64,000 bases of DNA. It comes from Paramoeba atlantica. Its lineage: Eukaryota > Discosea. The stretch lies in contig CDRNVI010000073.1 in the NCBI GenBank assembly GCA_977017575.1, positions 1-64,000 of the forward strand, written 5' to 3'. The translations under genes and the position numbers were made by a program. The notes below the pieces were generated by a model. It searched no databases. It was not told where the DNA came from and saw nothing but the letters and a program-made list of their open reading frames with translations. This document shows positions 1 through 9,140 of this stretch, one piece after another (the stretch's first letter is position 1; every line of letters begins with the position of its first letter).

Positions 1-1
1 A

Positions 2-461
2 ATCAATATAGTCCAAGAAGGAAAAAACTACGGTTGGCCGGTTATTACCTACGGAATCAACTATAGTGGTACAAAAATCACGAATCAGACTTCCAGAACG
101 GGAATGGAACAACCATTTTATCAATGGACTCCTTCCATAGCGCCATGTGGAATGACATTTGTAAGTTCAGATAGATATCCCAAATGGAAAGGAAATCTGT
201 TGGTGGGGTTCCCTCGTGTTTCAGTATTTGGAACGATTAATAATTGAAGATAACAAAGTTATTTACCGGGAAAAGTTGCTGGGTGGTATGGGCCGTTTGC
301 GTAATGTGAGGCAAGCCCCTGATGGTTTTATTTACGTAGGGATTGAGGGAAAAGGAATTTTTAGACTGGTCCGAATTAGTCAAATACATCAAGACCTTAA
401 CGCTTCAATAGCCTTTTTTACCGAACCATACTTTTTTAACGCTTTTTCAGCCTCCGCATAA
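2..461 (+). CDS. C-terminal part of a glucose/sorbosone-type (PQQ-family) sugar dehydrogenase, frameshifted
   Basis: Frame 2 from the window edge reads a stretch with the NYGWP motif typical of bacterial soluble sugar dehydrogenases of the glucose/sorbosone dehydrogenase beta-propeller family. It continues through a segment ending in LLVG. The frame then shifts by one base at a run of four G near 205-212 and continues as the last propeller blade, with GGMGRLRNV, APDGFIYVG and GIFRLV. The open frame runs to 461 and overlaps the convergent murQ by about 70 bp, so the true stop may be nearer 380. The 5' end lies outside the window. The family is known for periplasmic aldose oxidation; activity cannot be judged from a fragment. 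The homopolymer shift looks like a sequencing error. Confidence 0.7.
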
Positions 462-1200
462 TCCATTTCCAGTTCTTCTACTAAATAACGTGTGCCTCGG
501 TCCACCAATTTGGTATTGCTTAGCTGCATGTTTACCATTTTGTTGCCTTTTACCCTACCAATACGAATCATCAAGGCCGTGGAAATCATATTCAAAACCA
601 GTTTCTGACTGGTTCCGCTTTTCATTCTGGTGCTCCCGGTAACAAATTCTGGACCCACCTCTACTTCTATTGGAATATCTGCTGCCTTGGCCAATGGGGA
701 ACCCGGATTGTTGGTAATCCCTGCAGTCAACAGTCCATGGGCTTTGGCATCCCTAATTCCACCCAACACATAAGGAGTAGTCCCCGATGCTGCAATGCCC
801 ACAACAATATCATTTTTATTGATATCAAACTCCATTAAATCCTTCCAAGCCTGCTGAGTGTTATCCTCTGCAAACTCAACCGCTTTTCTAATGGCCACAT
901 CCCCGCCTGCAATTAGACCTATTACTCTGTCATGGGGCATTCCATAGGTTGGAGGAATTTCAGAGGCATCCAAAATACCCAAGCGCCCACTGGTTCCAGC
1001 ACCTATATAAAAAAGTCGACCACCATCCAAAAATCGTTCCGTTGCTGAATTCACCAAGGTCGAATTTGAGGAATCACCTCTGCTACTGCATCCGCAATTT
1101 TCTGATCTTCCTCGTTCACCCCCTTTAAAATGGTATGGGTATCCATCTGCTCCAAATTGTCATAATTTGAAGGACTCTCTGTTATCTTTTTGTAGTTCAT
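389..1200 (-). CDS. murQ: N-acetylmuramic acid 6-phosphate etherase MurQ, one frameshift
   Basis: MurQ cleaves the lactyl ether of N-acetylmuramate 6-phosphate, giving GlcNAc 6-phosphate and D-lactate in bacterial cell-wall recycling. The main frame (389-1057) shows the SIS-type sugar-phosphate fold with FYIGAGTSGRLGILDASE, GIAASGTTPYV and GSTRMKSGTSQK. The true start is ATG at 1200: 1200-1058 encodes the usual N-terminus, including an ESPSNYDNLE-type segment, but one base appears missing in a T run near 1053, splitting the frame. Restored length would be about 270 residues, normal for the family. It lies 4 bases downstream of a regulator fragment on the same strand, which suggests a two-gene operon. 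Codon style and content are Bacteroidetes-like and unlike the rest of the window. Confidence 0.9.
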
Positions 1201-1204
1201 TTTA

Positions 1205-1460
1205 TTATAAAAGATGAATCTCTTGGTTTTTAAATAGGTTTAAGCGATCACTAGTTGGATCAAGCTCCGTAATCATGCTATTGATTGTATGGATATCACA
1301 AGTTTTATAACGATGTCGAGAATTTAACTTTTCAGAAATCGATAAAAGTATGGTTTTTTTGGAAGCTCTTATGACTGCTTTTTTGACCTGAACCGTGTCC
1401 CAATCAAACTCAGTCAGCCCAAATTGTGCATCCACATAACCTGTCCCGATAAACTGTAGT
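1205..1460 (-). CDS. C-terminal sensor domain of a DeoR-family transcriptional regulator, truncated by the junction
   Basis: The minus frame reads FIGTGYVDAQFGLTE, then VKKAVIRASKK, then a conserved Cys-Asp segment and an SMITELDP-type segment, matching the end of the DeoR C-terminal sugar-phosphate-sensing domain. The N-terminal helix-turn-helix is absent: recognisable bacterial sequence fades at about 1455-1480, where the eukaryotic helicase frame takes over on the other strand. The stop (1205-1207) is 4 bases before the murQ ATG, so regulator and murQ were probably co-transcribed. DeoR proteins often control adjacent sugar catabolism genes; a link to amino-sugar use is inferred from position only. 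Confidence 0.65.
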
Positions 1461-1500
1461 CCACCTGGATTTCCGACAACTGATGAATATGCGATTGCCA
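1455..1500. other. Junction between bacterial and eukaryotic sequence
   Basis: To the left, the minus strand encodes a DeoR regulator that loses its N-terminal half here. To the right, the plus strand encodes a DEAH helicase that lacks its N-terminus including the ATP-binding P-loop. Two unrelated genes are both cut at one point, which marks a join. Nothing resembling a transposon end or integration site is visible at the join. Confidence 0.7.
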
Positions 1501-4500
1501 ACGACAGTGTCGGGGGGCCACACACACGAATTGTGTTCGTCACCACAGGGTACCTCCTGCAGTCGTTGCTGCATCACACCCGTCTGTGGGATCGTCTCAC
1601 CCACCTGGTGTTTGACGAGGCCCACGAGCGCGGGTTGGAGGAGGATATGACCCTGTTGGTGGTGAAGCTTAAGCTGGCCCGGGAACGGGAGGCGGCCGCG
1701 GTAAAAGGGTGGCACGGTGGACCCCCCCATGACACGTTGGACCCACAGCCTTCGGGTGTCCCTACAAACGCTAAAAGGCTTATCATCATGTCCGCAACGC
1801 TGGAGACGGAGCGTTTTGTGACGTACTTTCACTCGGTTCAAGGCGGACCCCCGCCGTGTCTACAAGTCGGCACTCGCCGGTTTCCGGTCGTCGAGTATTA
1901 TCTCGAGACACTCCCGTTGGAGATCACCTCCGGGCTCACGCGGGAGGGCACAGAGGCGATCCAGAACTGGGCCTCTCGCCTGGTTCGTCTCCCCCGTGAG
2001 CCTCCAGGGCTGGACGCGATGCATCGCCTGTTGCTTTGCCTTATCCCAGCGGTTTGTAAACCCATGGGATGTGTGCTCGTGTTCCTCCCGGGGCTACAGG
2101 AGATGGAACTGCTGTACTCCGAGCGTGAGGTTCTACAACAACGTGCCGCACAGCGTTGGGCGGAGACCCCCGACGCCGAGTTGGAGCTTTCCTTCTTTTT
2201 GCTCCACTCCACGGTGCCGCTGGAGGAGCAGCAAAAGGCCACCCGACGGCTCTCCTCGACAAGTTCTCCCGTGTGTCGGGTAATTTTAGCAACGAATCTC
2301 GCGGAGACAAGTCTCACTATTCCCGATGTCCACATTGTGCTGGACAGCGGGCTTAGTCGACGCGTGTGCTACGCGGAGCGGCAAAAAATGGCACGGCTTC
2401 AAACCGTGTGGTGTTCCCAGGGCGCCGCCCGTCAACGTGCTGGGCGAGCGGGACGTACCCAGACGGGGATCGTGTGTCGTTTATACAGCGAACGTCTCCA
2501 CGACGTCGTGATGCCTCCGGTAGAGCCCTCAGAGCTCTACCCGCTGGAATACAGCGTGCTTCGTGCTCGGGTCCACCTGAGAGCCTTTGGGACTCCTCAG
2601 GAGGTAATGTCACGTTTTATCGAGGCTCCGGCCACGGGTGCGGTCGAGGACGCGCTGCGGGGACTGATACAGGCCCAGCTACTCGGCAACCCTCCGGGGT
2701 ATGAAGTTCGCCCACTTGGGGTGGTGGTGAGCCAACTTCCATTAAGTGTCACTCACAGCGGGTGGCTCGTTTCGGCAGCGTATTTAGGGATTGTCCCCGA
2801 GACCCTGGTAGTGGTCTGTGGGCTTTCACTATCAAAACCGCTGTTTAAATATCCTATGCGGGTGTTTTACGATAACAATGCAGATTATCACGCGGCGTTT
2901 GCACAGACCGTTGAAGGGGTGCGCTCTCTGTCAGCAGGCTTTGCTAATGATATTGTGGCCTTTCTGGTGATTTACCTGGAAGCAAGCACCTATCTCGGAA
3001 TGGACCGAGCCCAGGCAAGAGAAGCCGGGCAGTCGAACGCACTGCGTGAGTTTTGTCGAATACACAGTCTGATCTACGCCCGGGTACGGTCCTTTGTGAC
3101 AGAGGTCCGCGGAATTGCACAGAAACTGCTCAAGCTTATACCCACATTGCTCAGTGTGCGAGATCGCCAGCTCCTCGAGGTGATGGAGAAACTGCCCTGT
3201 TGTGGAACCTCCCTGACGGCAGCCGAAACCACCCGTCTCCTTCGCATGCGTCGAGAAATCAACCCGAATGTTTTCCGGCCGCGTCGTCTGTCTCTGTTTA
3301 TACTCCTCGCAAGTCAGTCTCATGTCTTAGTGATGCAGCCCCCACGAGAATCCGAGGCACACCGCGAGCTCAACCCCCAGGAAGTGGAATTCGGTTCCAC
3401 CTCTCTTATTGTAAAAAACAGCACAGAAGCGAGTGTTCGGGCCCATTTTGAGGAATTGGGACCTGTGCGTCAGGTTACCAAATCGCAGTTCGGCAGTCAT
3501 CTCAAAGTGGAGTTCGTCAATGACCAATTCTATCACGATGGGTATTTGGAAACAAATGTGGAGAAGGAGAACGACGATTCAGAAGAGGAATACTCCTCCT
3601 CAGAAGAGGAGTCCGAAATGTGCGAAAGCTTGAGCACGGTCGAAATCCCTCCTCCCCTTGTCTGTACCTTTTGTGACACCCCCGCACCCCATAGAGAGAC
3701 CACTCTAGGATCAAATCCTAATGACAACGACCCCGACGCTAACTCGAATCCTTCCTTAGCCACCTTTTCTTCCTCCTCCTCCTCCTCCTTCTCTCGTGGT
3801 TTCTGTTCCTCTTCCCGCCGAAAATTCTACGGCACGGAGCTCTGCGGCTACAGTGATGACGATGAGGATGACGAAATCGATCCCCAACCCACTCAAACGA
3901 ACCCCACCCCCTCCCCCCCTCTCCCCCTCCTTCGACGCTTCCCCCTCCCCGTCGACCTCCTCCGACGGCTCTACCGTAAAGAAAAAGGCAAACTCCAATC
4001 CGAGTTCGCTCACATCCAGGATCGCCACTTTCTCGGCTTCTCCTCCAAACCGAAAGTTTTGTATCAACTGTTAACCAACCCCAATGCCGGGGTCTTGTTT
4101 TCGTCCTCTTCTTTTTCACAAGATGAAAACAACGAAAACAACAGATGCGTGGGAGGAAAACAAAAGCCACACAAAAGGAGTCCCGCACACGGGGACGCCC
4201 GTGTGTTTCTCGACAGCTGGAGTGTCGTGGAGGGGTACTACGACAGCTCACCCTACGGTGGGCCCCACCGAGGGGGCCACGGCCACGGGGCCAGCCCCCG
4301 GGGCCTGGCCTACCCTCCATTTCCCTCCCCCTTTCCCCGGGCCGCCCCGCCCCGGTACGGGTACGCGCTCCAGACCCAGGCGGTGGGTCGCGAGGCCCAC
4401 ACGTCCTATGTGGTCACCAGCGCCCTGCTGCCGGGGGTGGAGACCGGGGAGGAGTTCCTGTGCTTTATGGTGTCGCAGTGTTGCGGGCCCCAGGCCCGGG

Positions 4501-5276
4501 GGGCCACGGTGTGGGGCGCGGGGCTCGACCCTTCGGGGTTTGTGCGACACTGGGGGTACGGGGACCCCCGGGTCCCGGGCCAGGGTCACGGGTTCCACCA
4601 TGTGTACCTCCCCCTGTGGGGGGTGATGGTGATGAATGGGCTGCGGGTGGTCCTCGCGCTGGGGGCGGTGATGGCCCCGATGGTGGGGGGGATGGGACGG
4701 GTGCGACGGCGGGTGAGGGCCTCCCTGGAGGTGTTAAACCGGTTTATGCAGGCCAGGAGGGGGGGGGTGCTGCGTTGTGCGGCGAGGGGTTGTCAGAGCG
4801 TGACCTCGGGTTCGTACGCGAGGGGTACTCACTTTTGTGGGGGGCAGAAGGAGAAGCGCATGACGTTGCGCTTGCCCAACCTTGCGGCGTGTTTTCAAGC
4901 GATGGGGATGAAGGCGCCGTGCTCAGAGAGTGCGGTGGGTTCCCAGGAGGAGCAGCCCAAGCAAGCTCTTCCTTTGATGGATTACGGTGCTCTTTGGGAC
5001 ACGTTCAAAAAGACGTTCAAAAAACCTTTGAGGAAAAAAGAGGAGAGAAGAGAGTGGGAAGAGGACGGAGAATGGGAAGAGGACGGAGAATGGGAAGAGG
5101 AAGGGGATGAGGAAGATGAAGAAGAGGGGGACGAGGAAGAGGGGGACGATTCCTGGATAGAGGGTCTTCCAAGTGTTCCGAAACCTGTTTTAGAACTCGG
5201 CGCCATGTTGTATCCTCTTTTTGAGAATCCCGATGCGAAGAACGTAATTCTGGGACCGCACGCATGCTATTATTGA
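1482..5276 (+). CDS. DEAH-box RNA helicase (DHX type), 5' truncated, with RRM-like insertion and acidic C-terminus
   Basis: The open frame enters from the junction and continues for about 1,264 codons; an ATG start is not visible and the P-loop motif is missing, so the gene is 5' truncated. Motifs seen in order: TTGYLLQ (Ib), DEAH at 1614-1625 (II), SAT at 1791 (III), LVFLPGLQE (IV), LATNLAETSLTIPDV near 2286 (V) and QRAGRAGR at 2433-2456 (VI). The helicase-associated winged-helix and ratchet region follows (about 2540-3330). A stretch at about 3394-3560 (SLIVKN, then FEELGPV, then LKVEFVN) has an RRM-like beta-alpha-beta layout. Ser/acidic and proline-rich spacers come next, then a possible OB-like region around 4300-4800, then a strongly acidic tail with EEDGEW repeats (5040-5160). 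DHX helicases unwind RNA or remodel RNPs using ATP; the specific role is unknown. Confidence 0.85.
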   Translation, partial: DEYAIANDSVGGPHTRIVFVTTGYLLQSLLHHTRLWDRLTHLVFDEAHERGLEEDMTLLVVKLKLAREREAAAVKGWHGGPPHDTLDPQPSGVPTNAKRLIIMSATLETERFVTYFHSVQGGPPPCLQVGTRRFPVVEYYLETLPLEITSGLTREGTEAIQNWASRLVRLPREPPGLDAMHRLLLCLIPAVCKPMGCVLVFLPGLQEMELLYSEREVLQQRAAQRWAETPDAELELSFFLLHSTVPLEEQQKATRRLSSTSSPVCRVILATNLAETSLTIPDVHIVLDSGLSRRVCYAERQKMARLQTVWCSQGAARQRAGRAGRTQTGIVCRLYSERLHDVVMPPVEPSELYPLEYSVLRARVHLRAFGTPQEVMSRFIEAPATGAVEDALRGLIQAQLLGNPPGYEVRPLGVVVSQLPLSVTHSGWLVSAAYLGIVPETLVVVCGLSLSKPLFKYPMRVFYDNNADYHAAFAQTVEGVRSLSAGFANDIVAFLVIYLEASTYLGMDRAQAREAGQSNALREFCRIHSLIYARVRSFVTEVRGIAQKLLKLIPTLLSVRDRQLLEVMEKLPCCGTSLTAAETTRLLRMRREINPNVFRPRRLSLFILLASQSHVLVMQPPRESEAHRELNPQEVEFGSTSLIVKNSTEASVRAHFEELGPVRQVTKSQFGSHLKVEFVNDQFYHDGYLETNVEKENDDSEEEYSSSEEESEMCESLSTVEIPPPLVCTFCDTPAPHRETTLGSNPNDNDPDANSNPSLATFSSSSSSSFSRGFCSSSRRKFYGTELCGYSDDDEDDEIDPQPTQTNPTPSPPLPLLRRFPLPVDLLRRLYRKEKGKLQSEFAHIQDRHFLGFSSKPKVLYQLLTNPNAGVLFSSSSFSQDENNENNRCVGGKQKPHKRSPAHGDARVFLDSWSVVEGYYDSSPYGGPHRGGHGHGASPRGLAYPPFPSPFPRAAPPRYGYALQTQAVGREAHTSYVVTSALLPGVETGEEFLCFMVSQCCGPQARGATVWGAGLDPSGFVRHWGYGDPRVPGQGHGFHHVYLPLWGVMVMNGLRVVLALGAVMAPMVGGMGRVRRRVRASLEVLNRFMQARRGGVLRCAARGCQSVTSGSYARGTHFCGGQKEKRMTLRLPNLAACFQAMGMKAPCSESAVGSQEEQPKQALPLMDYGALWDTFKKTFKKPLRKKEERREWEEDGEWEEDGEWEEEGDEEDEEEGDEEEGDDSWIEGLPSVPKPVLELGAMLYPLFENPDAKNVILGPHACYY

Positions 5277-5637
5277 ACTGGGACCATGTGAACCGCTTCC
5301 AAATTGAAACTTCGTGTTGGCAATCTTGATCTTCATGCACGTATTCTTCGTAATATCCTACGTATGCATGAAATATATTTTCTAGTAGCACTTAATACTG
5401 TGCTTAATCTATTGAGAACTACTTAGAGTACATCTACTTAGAGCTAAATTAGTTCTTTGTTCTCTTGATTAATCTAAAACTCTTTCACACAGTACGGAAA
5501 TTTCATGCAGATTTGATATGAACCAGAAGCGTCTCACGGTATTTCGTCTCTTTCCTTCATTTCCATGTTTTATACCTATTCGAATTCTTTTTTATTATTT
5601 TTAGTACCGTTTTCTTGCTACTCTTCCCTTCAACTCC
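5277..5637 (+). promoter_or_regulatory. Intergenic region with pyrimidine tract and AG before the SET gene
   Basis: This AT-rich spacer ends with a T/C-rich run at 5585-5602 followed by AG at 5603-5604, 34 bases before the next ATG. That is the arrangement expected of a trans-splice acceptor in kinetoplastids, though a 5'-UTR cis-intron end would look similar. No promoter is identifiable. Confidence 0.35.
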
Positions 5638-6687
5638 ATGACCTCTACCGAGACCCTACCTACCCCCCATGAACTCCTCAAGGAGGCACAATCCATGACC
5701 GTGGAAAAATTCCTCAATCTCTCCTGCGACTTTCGCATTGCGGTTATCCCCTACTGCTCCACCGAGCTCCGTCGTGAGATTGCCTCCATGGCGAACGAGA
5801 CCCCTGAAGAAGAGAAAGTAGACACCTCCGCCGAAACCTCCGAGTCTCCTTTAAAAAATACAGAATGTAAAAGCCCTGCACGTAAGATGGCCAAATCCGC
5901 CGAGGAGAACAACACAACCTGCGAAACAACCCCTAAAAGCCAAACCAAAATCTCCCTGGCGAATTTTAACAAGTACCCCGACAAAGTCGCGCTTCGTCGA
6001 GGTCCCATGGGGATCTCTCCGGTCGCTGCGGTGGATCTCGCGGAGAACGAGGAGATCTACACGCTCCGTGGACCCATCCTCCCCTACGCGACGGTATTTA
6101 CCATTCAAGTCACCAAGGAGCTCCACATGAACCCCTATGGGGGATCCGAGTTCCTGGCCCACAGTTGCCGCCCCAACACCAAGGTGGTGATTGAAAAATT
6201 AAAAGGGGAACCGGAGTGTGAGATTCCGGAACAGAAAAAAGAGGAAAGTTCTGCCCAAGAGGGGGGGGAGAAGAACGAAAACGGGACGCCTAGAAATGAG
6301 ACCAAAGATTTTATGGTCGCCCACCCCTATGTGCTTCGGGTGATTACGATTGCGGCGATTCCCGCCGGGGAGGTGTTGAGTTTCAACTACCTCACCACGG
6401 AGTACGCCATGGATGAGCCCTTCGAGTGTGTGTGTGCGGCCCAGGACATGACCACCGGGGCTGTGATCGGGTCCGTCCCCCCGGACATGACCCCACCACG
6501 GAAACGGAAAGGGTCCCAGACCCGCGCGGGGTCCCTCTCCCCGAGTATCTCCCCCGCCCGGCTGTTTTGTTTCGGCAAAATCAGCGGGTTCAAGGATTTG
6601 AACTCGATGGAGCGGGAGGAGTTGGCGCCGTACTGCACGGAGGTGGTGAAGCAGTGCGCGGTGGAAAATGGGCTGTTGAAATCGTAA
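5638..6687 (+). CDS. SET-domain protein (putative protein lysine methyltransferase)
   Basis: A 349-residue protein. Residues 1-100 are a helical and low-complexity lead. A SET fold follows: GPMGISPVAAVDLAENEEIY (about 120-140), the cofactor and substrate motif AHSCRPNT (174-181, cf. NHSCxPN) and the catalytic-region motif FNYLTTEY (249-256) with its tyrosine. The post-SET segment starts FECVC (262-266), but the usual next Cys-x-Gly-x-Ile-x-Gly-Phe appears only at CFGKISGF (311-318), after an insertion of about 44 Pro/Ser/Lys-rich residues. A second insertion of Glu/Lys-rich sequence (about 186-222) separates the two SET halves. SET proteins transfer methyl groups from S-adenosylmethionine to lysines; histone or other substrate is unknown. 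The ATG at 5638 is chosen because a pyrimidine tract and AG lie just upstream. Confidence 0.8.
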   Translation: MTSTETLPTPHELLKEAQSMTVEKFLNLSCDFRIAVIPYCSTELRREIASMANETPEEEKVDTSAETSESPLKNTECKSPARKMAKSAEENNTTCETTPKSQTKISLANFNKYPDKVALRRGPMGISPVAAVDLAENEEIYTLRGPILPYATVFTIQVTKELHMNPYGGSEFLAHSCRPNTKVVIEKLKGEPECEIPEQKKEESSAQEGGEKNENGTPRNETKDFMVAHPYVLRVITIAAIPAGEVLSFNYLTTEYAMDEPFECVCAAQDMTTGAVIGSVPPDMTPPRKRKGSQTRAGSLSPSISPARLFCFGKISGFKDLNSMEREELAPYCTEVVKQCAVENGLLKS

Positions 6688-7297
6688 ATGAGTAACAGCC
6701 AGGGGAGAGGGGAAAGAATGAGGGGGGAAGGTTGATGTAATGTGGTGAAAAGGGGGTTGGGATAGATTTTAAGGCATTTTTTTCTTAAATTTCTGTTCTT
6801 GTTACGACAGTCACTTATCCTACTGGTATTTTTACAGTTCGTTTTAAATGTTGTTTGCGTTTTGGAGGTAGATCACCCTGGTTTCTATTACTTATTATTC
6901 GAATGAATGAATATTGTCTACTTTTAATTGAGAAATCCTTGTTCTGTTTACGGAGTTCGTTTAAAATCGGTGTTTTCTTCTAGCGTTTTTTGAATATTTT
7001 AAGTGAACGTTTCGGAACTGTTTTTGGTCCTATTAATTCTAATAAATGTTATTTCAGATTGCAATTAAGTGTTTTTCGTTGTAAATGAATGTTTTTGCTA
7101 CCTTTTTCGTTATCTGTATCACTGATTCTCATACACTACTAATCTTAGTATCCGAGATCACACTAAAAATGTATTCGATCTTGATTCTTTTCCACAGACT
7201 TTTCCATTCTCTGGCAGTGTTTTAGGCGTAATAGTAATGTTTGTCGTAAAACGCAGTATCTCTTTTTATTCTTTGTGTTTTCTACAAGCTATTCTAT
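6688..7297. other. AT-rich intergenic region
   Basis: About 600 bases of T-rich sequence between the SET gene and the first LRR gene. No ORF, repeat family member or structured RNA was recognised. The last 40 bases are pyrimidine-rich, as expected upstream of a start. Confidence 0.5.
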
Positions 7298-7912
7298 ATG
7301 CTATTTTTCATGTCTCTGGTACGCACATCCCTGGCATCAGATGCGCAACCGACTGTACGTCCAGGTAAGGTTACTGGAGCGTCGCTACCCGCGGAATATG
7401 ATTTAATGCGGCTCTTACAAAAGGTAGAGAATCTTGACTCTACCTGGAGCACGAATACACCAGCGGATGAATGGGATGGTGTCGAATGCGATAAAGCTGG
7501 CAAGGTGGTCTATATAGATTGGTCGTATTTAAATCTTCGTGGTGAACTGAATCTGAAATATTTGCCCGTCACATTGGTGGCTCTACTTCTTCATGACAAT
7601 GAGTTTTCGGGAAATTTTCCTTTTGAAGCTTTTCCTAGAACATTAAAAACTATTACTTTATCTAGCAACCAATTTACGGGAACCCCAAACCTGTGTAATT
7701 TGCCGCCCATGCTAAAGCAAATCGCATTCGGTCACAACGAATTTGGTGGCTGTGTTGATTTTTCTTCACTCCCGCTAACTTTGAGAGAGTTATATTTGAA
7801 TCGTAACATAAACTTGGAAGGTTACTTGGATGTAGATGGCGTACTAAAGAATTTGTGCTATAATGTTGAATGGACGCGAGTTACGGTGAGTAATGGAATA
7901 CTAAAAACTTAA
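7298..7912 (+). CDS. Short leucine-rich-repeat protein (window family member 1)
   Basis: A 204-residue protein of the family repeated through the window. It has a short hydrophobic N-terminus (MLFFMSLVRTSLAS, weak secretion signal), a conserved cap (GKVTGASLP, YDLMRLLQ, then W and C residues like an LRR N-terminal cap) and about five repeats of the form LPxxLxxLxLxxNxFxG up to residue 190. The cap normally reads PACEWxxVxC; here the first cysteine is replaced (PADEWDGVEC), so the expected disulfide could not form. Small LRR proteins of this sort usually bind proteins at the cell surface or outside the cell; no ligand can be inferred. It is the closest intact relative of the split gene at 26386. 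Confidence 0.8.
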   Translation: MLFFMSLVRTSLASDAQPTVRPGKVTGASLPAEYDLMRLLQKVENLDSTWSTNTPADEWDGVECDKAGKVVYIDWSYLNLRGELNLKYLPVTLVALLLHDNEFSGNFPFEAFPRTLKTITLSSNQFTGTPNLCNLPPMLKQIAFGHNEFGGCVDFSSLPLTLRELYLNRNINLEGYLDVDGVLKNLCYNVEWTRVTVSNGILKT

Positions 7913-8233
7913 ATCAAACGTTTCGAAATTAGGGAAAATTTAAACTTATAAATAAAACTTACAGTGCATCCAATATTTCATATCTATCTGATCTACACTC
8001 TTGATGTGTACACTCTTTATGTGTATGAAGAGTCTTTATGTTCAATTTATGAACCTCTTTATGTTGTATTCATTAAAACGTTTTTTTTCAGGGTTCGCAG
8101 AAACTATAAAACTATCAATATAGTACTATATAGTTACTATAAACGTTTTTTAAAACTATAAAAAACTATGTTTTTTTGTTTCACTTTTTAAACACTCTTG
8201 AGCTCACCAACACGCCTTAAATACACAGAGAAT
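7913..8233. other. AT-rich intergenic region with short direct repeats
   Basis: Contains several near copies of an ACTCTTTATGTGTA-type word (7995-8075) and alternating A/T-rich ACTATA words (8100-8170). No gene was recognised. Confidence 0.4.
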
Positions 8234-8680
8234 TCATTTGTGTCCAATTCTTCCTATTTTTGAACCCAAAAATTGATGCCCGAAATAAAAGCTAAGAGGG
8301 GTAATTTCTGCTCCACGAATTTCATGTGTTCCTCTACTTCCAGCTCCCTTGAGCATCTTTTTTAATATGTCAGAAAGCAGCCACGAGCATTCGTGTCCTG
8401 CACGTCGTTTCACAAATATTAGTGCACTCCAAATACCTGCAGGTGAGCACATGCCTTGATTGTACCATTCCACAAGAAATGACATGAACTCTTCCTCTGA
8501 ACACGTCTCGATTTTAATACTCTTGACTTTTCTCACCCTCTTTAGGAAGCTTTCAAGGGGATTCAAAACTCGCTCATAAGTCTTTAAGGTAGTAGGCTTC
8601 ACAGATGCATTCACGAGAACCATGCGCGCTGTGCTGCACCTAATTAGCTTAGCGCGCGAAGGCTTAAACTTACGAGACAT
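8234..8680 (-). pseudogene. N-terminal (SAM-like) part of a tyrosine recombinase, truncated
   Basis: The minus frame from ATG at 8680 encodes about 148 residues. A stretch reading KPTTLKTYERVLNPLESFL, followed by helical segments including EFMSFLVEW and DILKKMLKGAG, matches the core-binding N-terminal domain of phage-integrase-like tyrosine recombinases, as found in Crypton, DIRS and Ngaro mobile elements. The catalytic domain with its Arg-His-Arg-Tyr set is not present. Lys/Arg-rich N-terminal residues could bind DNA. It lies 230 bases before a MITE and 460 bases before an unidentified ORF of opposite strand; whether these form one element is unclear. Confidence 0.5.
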
Positions 8681-8910
8681 ACAATATACACTAATGAAAC
8701 GACTAAGAGGGGTGAACCGGGATCGGTGCGAGCGGGTGCGGCTCAAAGTAAAAATGCAGTGCCCCGAAAAAGATCACTCCTAGATATTCAGGAGTTAAGC
8801 AATTTTATACACCCTCTTATCAGTTCAGAATTTTGAGATGTACACGTTCTCGTTACTTTTAGTGAAATGAAATTTTGATGAAATGCAGTCGAAATGTATC
8901 CTAAAAAAAT

Positions 8911-9106
8911 TAAACCACTCCGGGTTAATATTCCTATACCCTCGTATTATTCCTACCAGGAATATTACCGTCCCCCCTCCTATTTACTATTCAGTATCTT
9001 GCCCCCCGGCGCGAAAAACTTTTTGGTCCTTTTCTGCTAATTTTTTTTAATATTCCTATACCTCTTAATATTCCTACCAGGAATATTAACCCGGACAGTG
9101 GTTTAG
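8911..9106. mobile_element. MITE with TIRs related to the pogo-like element at 22911
   Basis: The left end TAAACCACTCCGGGTTAATA and the right end TATTAACCCGGACAGTGGTT are inverted copies differing by a small indel. The interior holds further inverted AATATTCCTA / CCAGGAATATT words and C-runs. The TIR core (TAAACCAC, then CCGGGTTA) is shared with the larger element at 22911-24846, so this is probably a non-autonomous relative. Confidence 0.7.
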
Positions 9107-9140
9107 TTCCAAAATTTACTTTAAGCTTGCAAATCTTTTG

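Noticed and set aside
4145-5110. A 321-codon ORF overlapping the helicase in another frame
   Set aside because: It is a Gly/Arg/Pro-rich shadow of the helicase's GC-rich 3' half; the helicase frame is continuous and carries conserved motifs.
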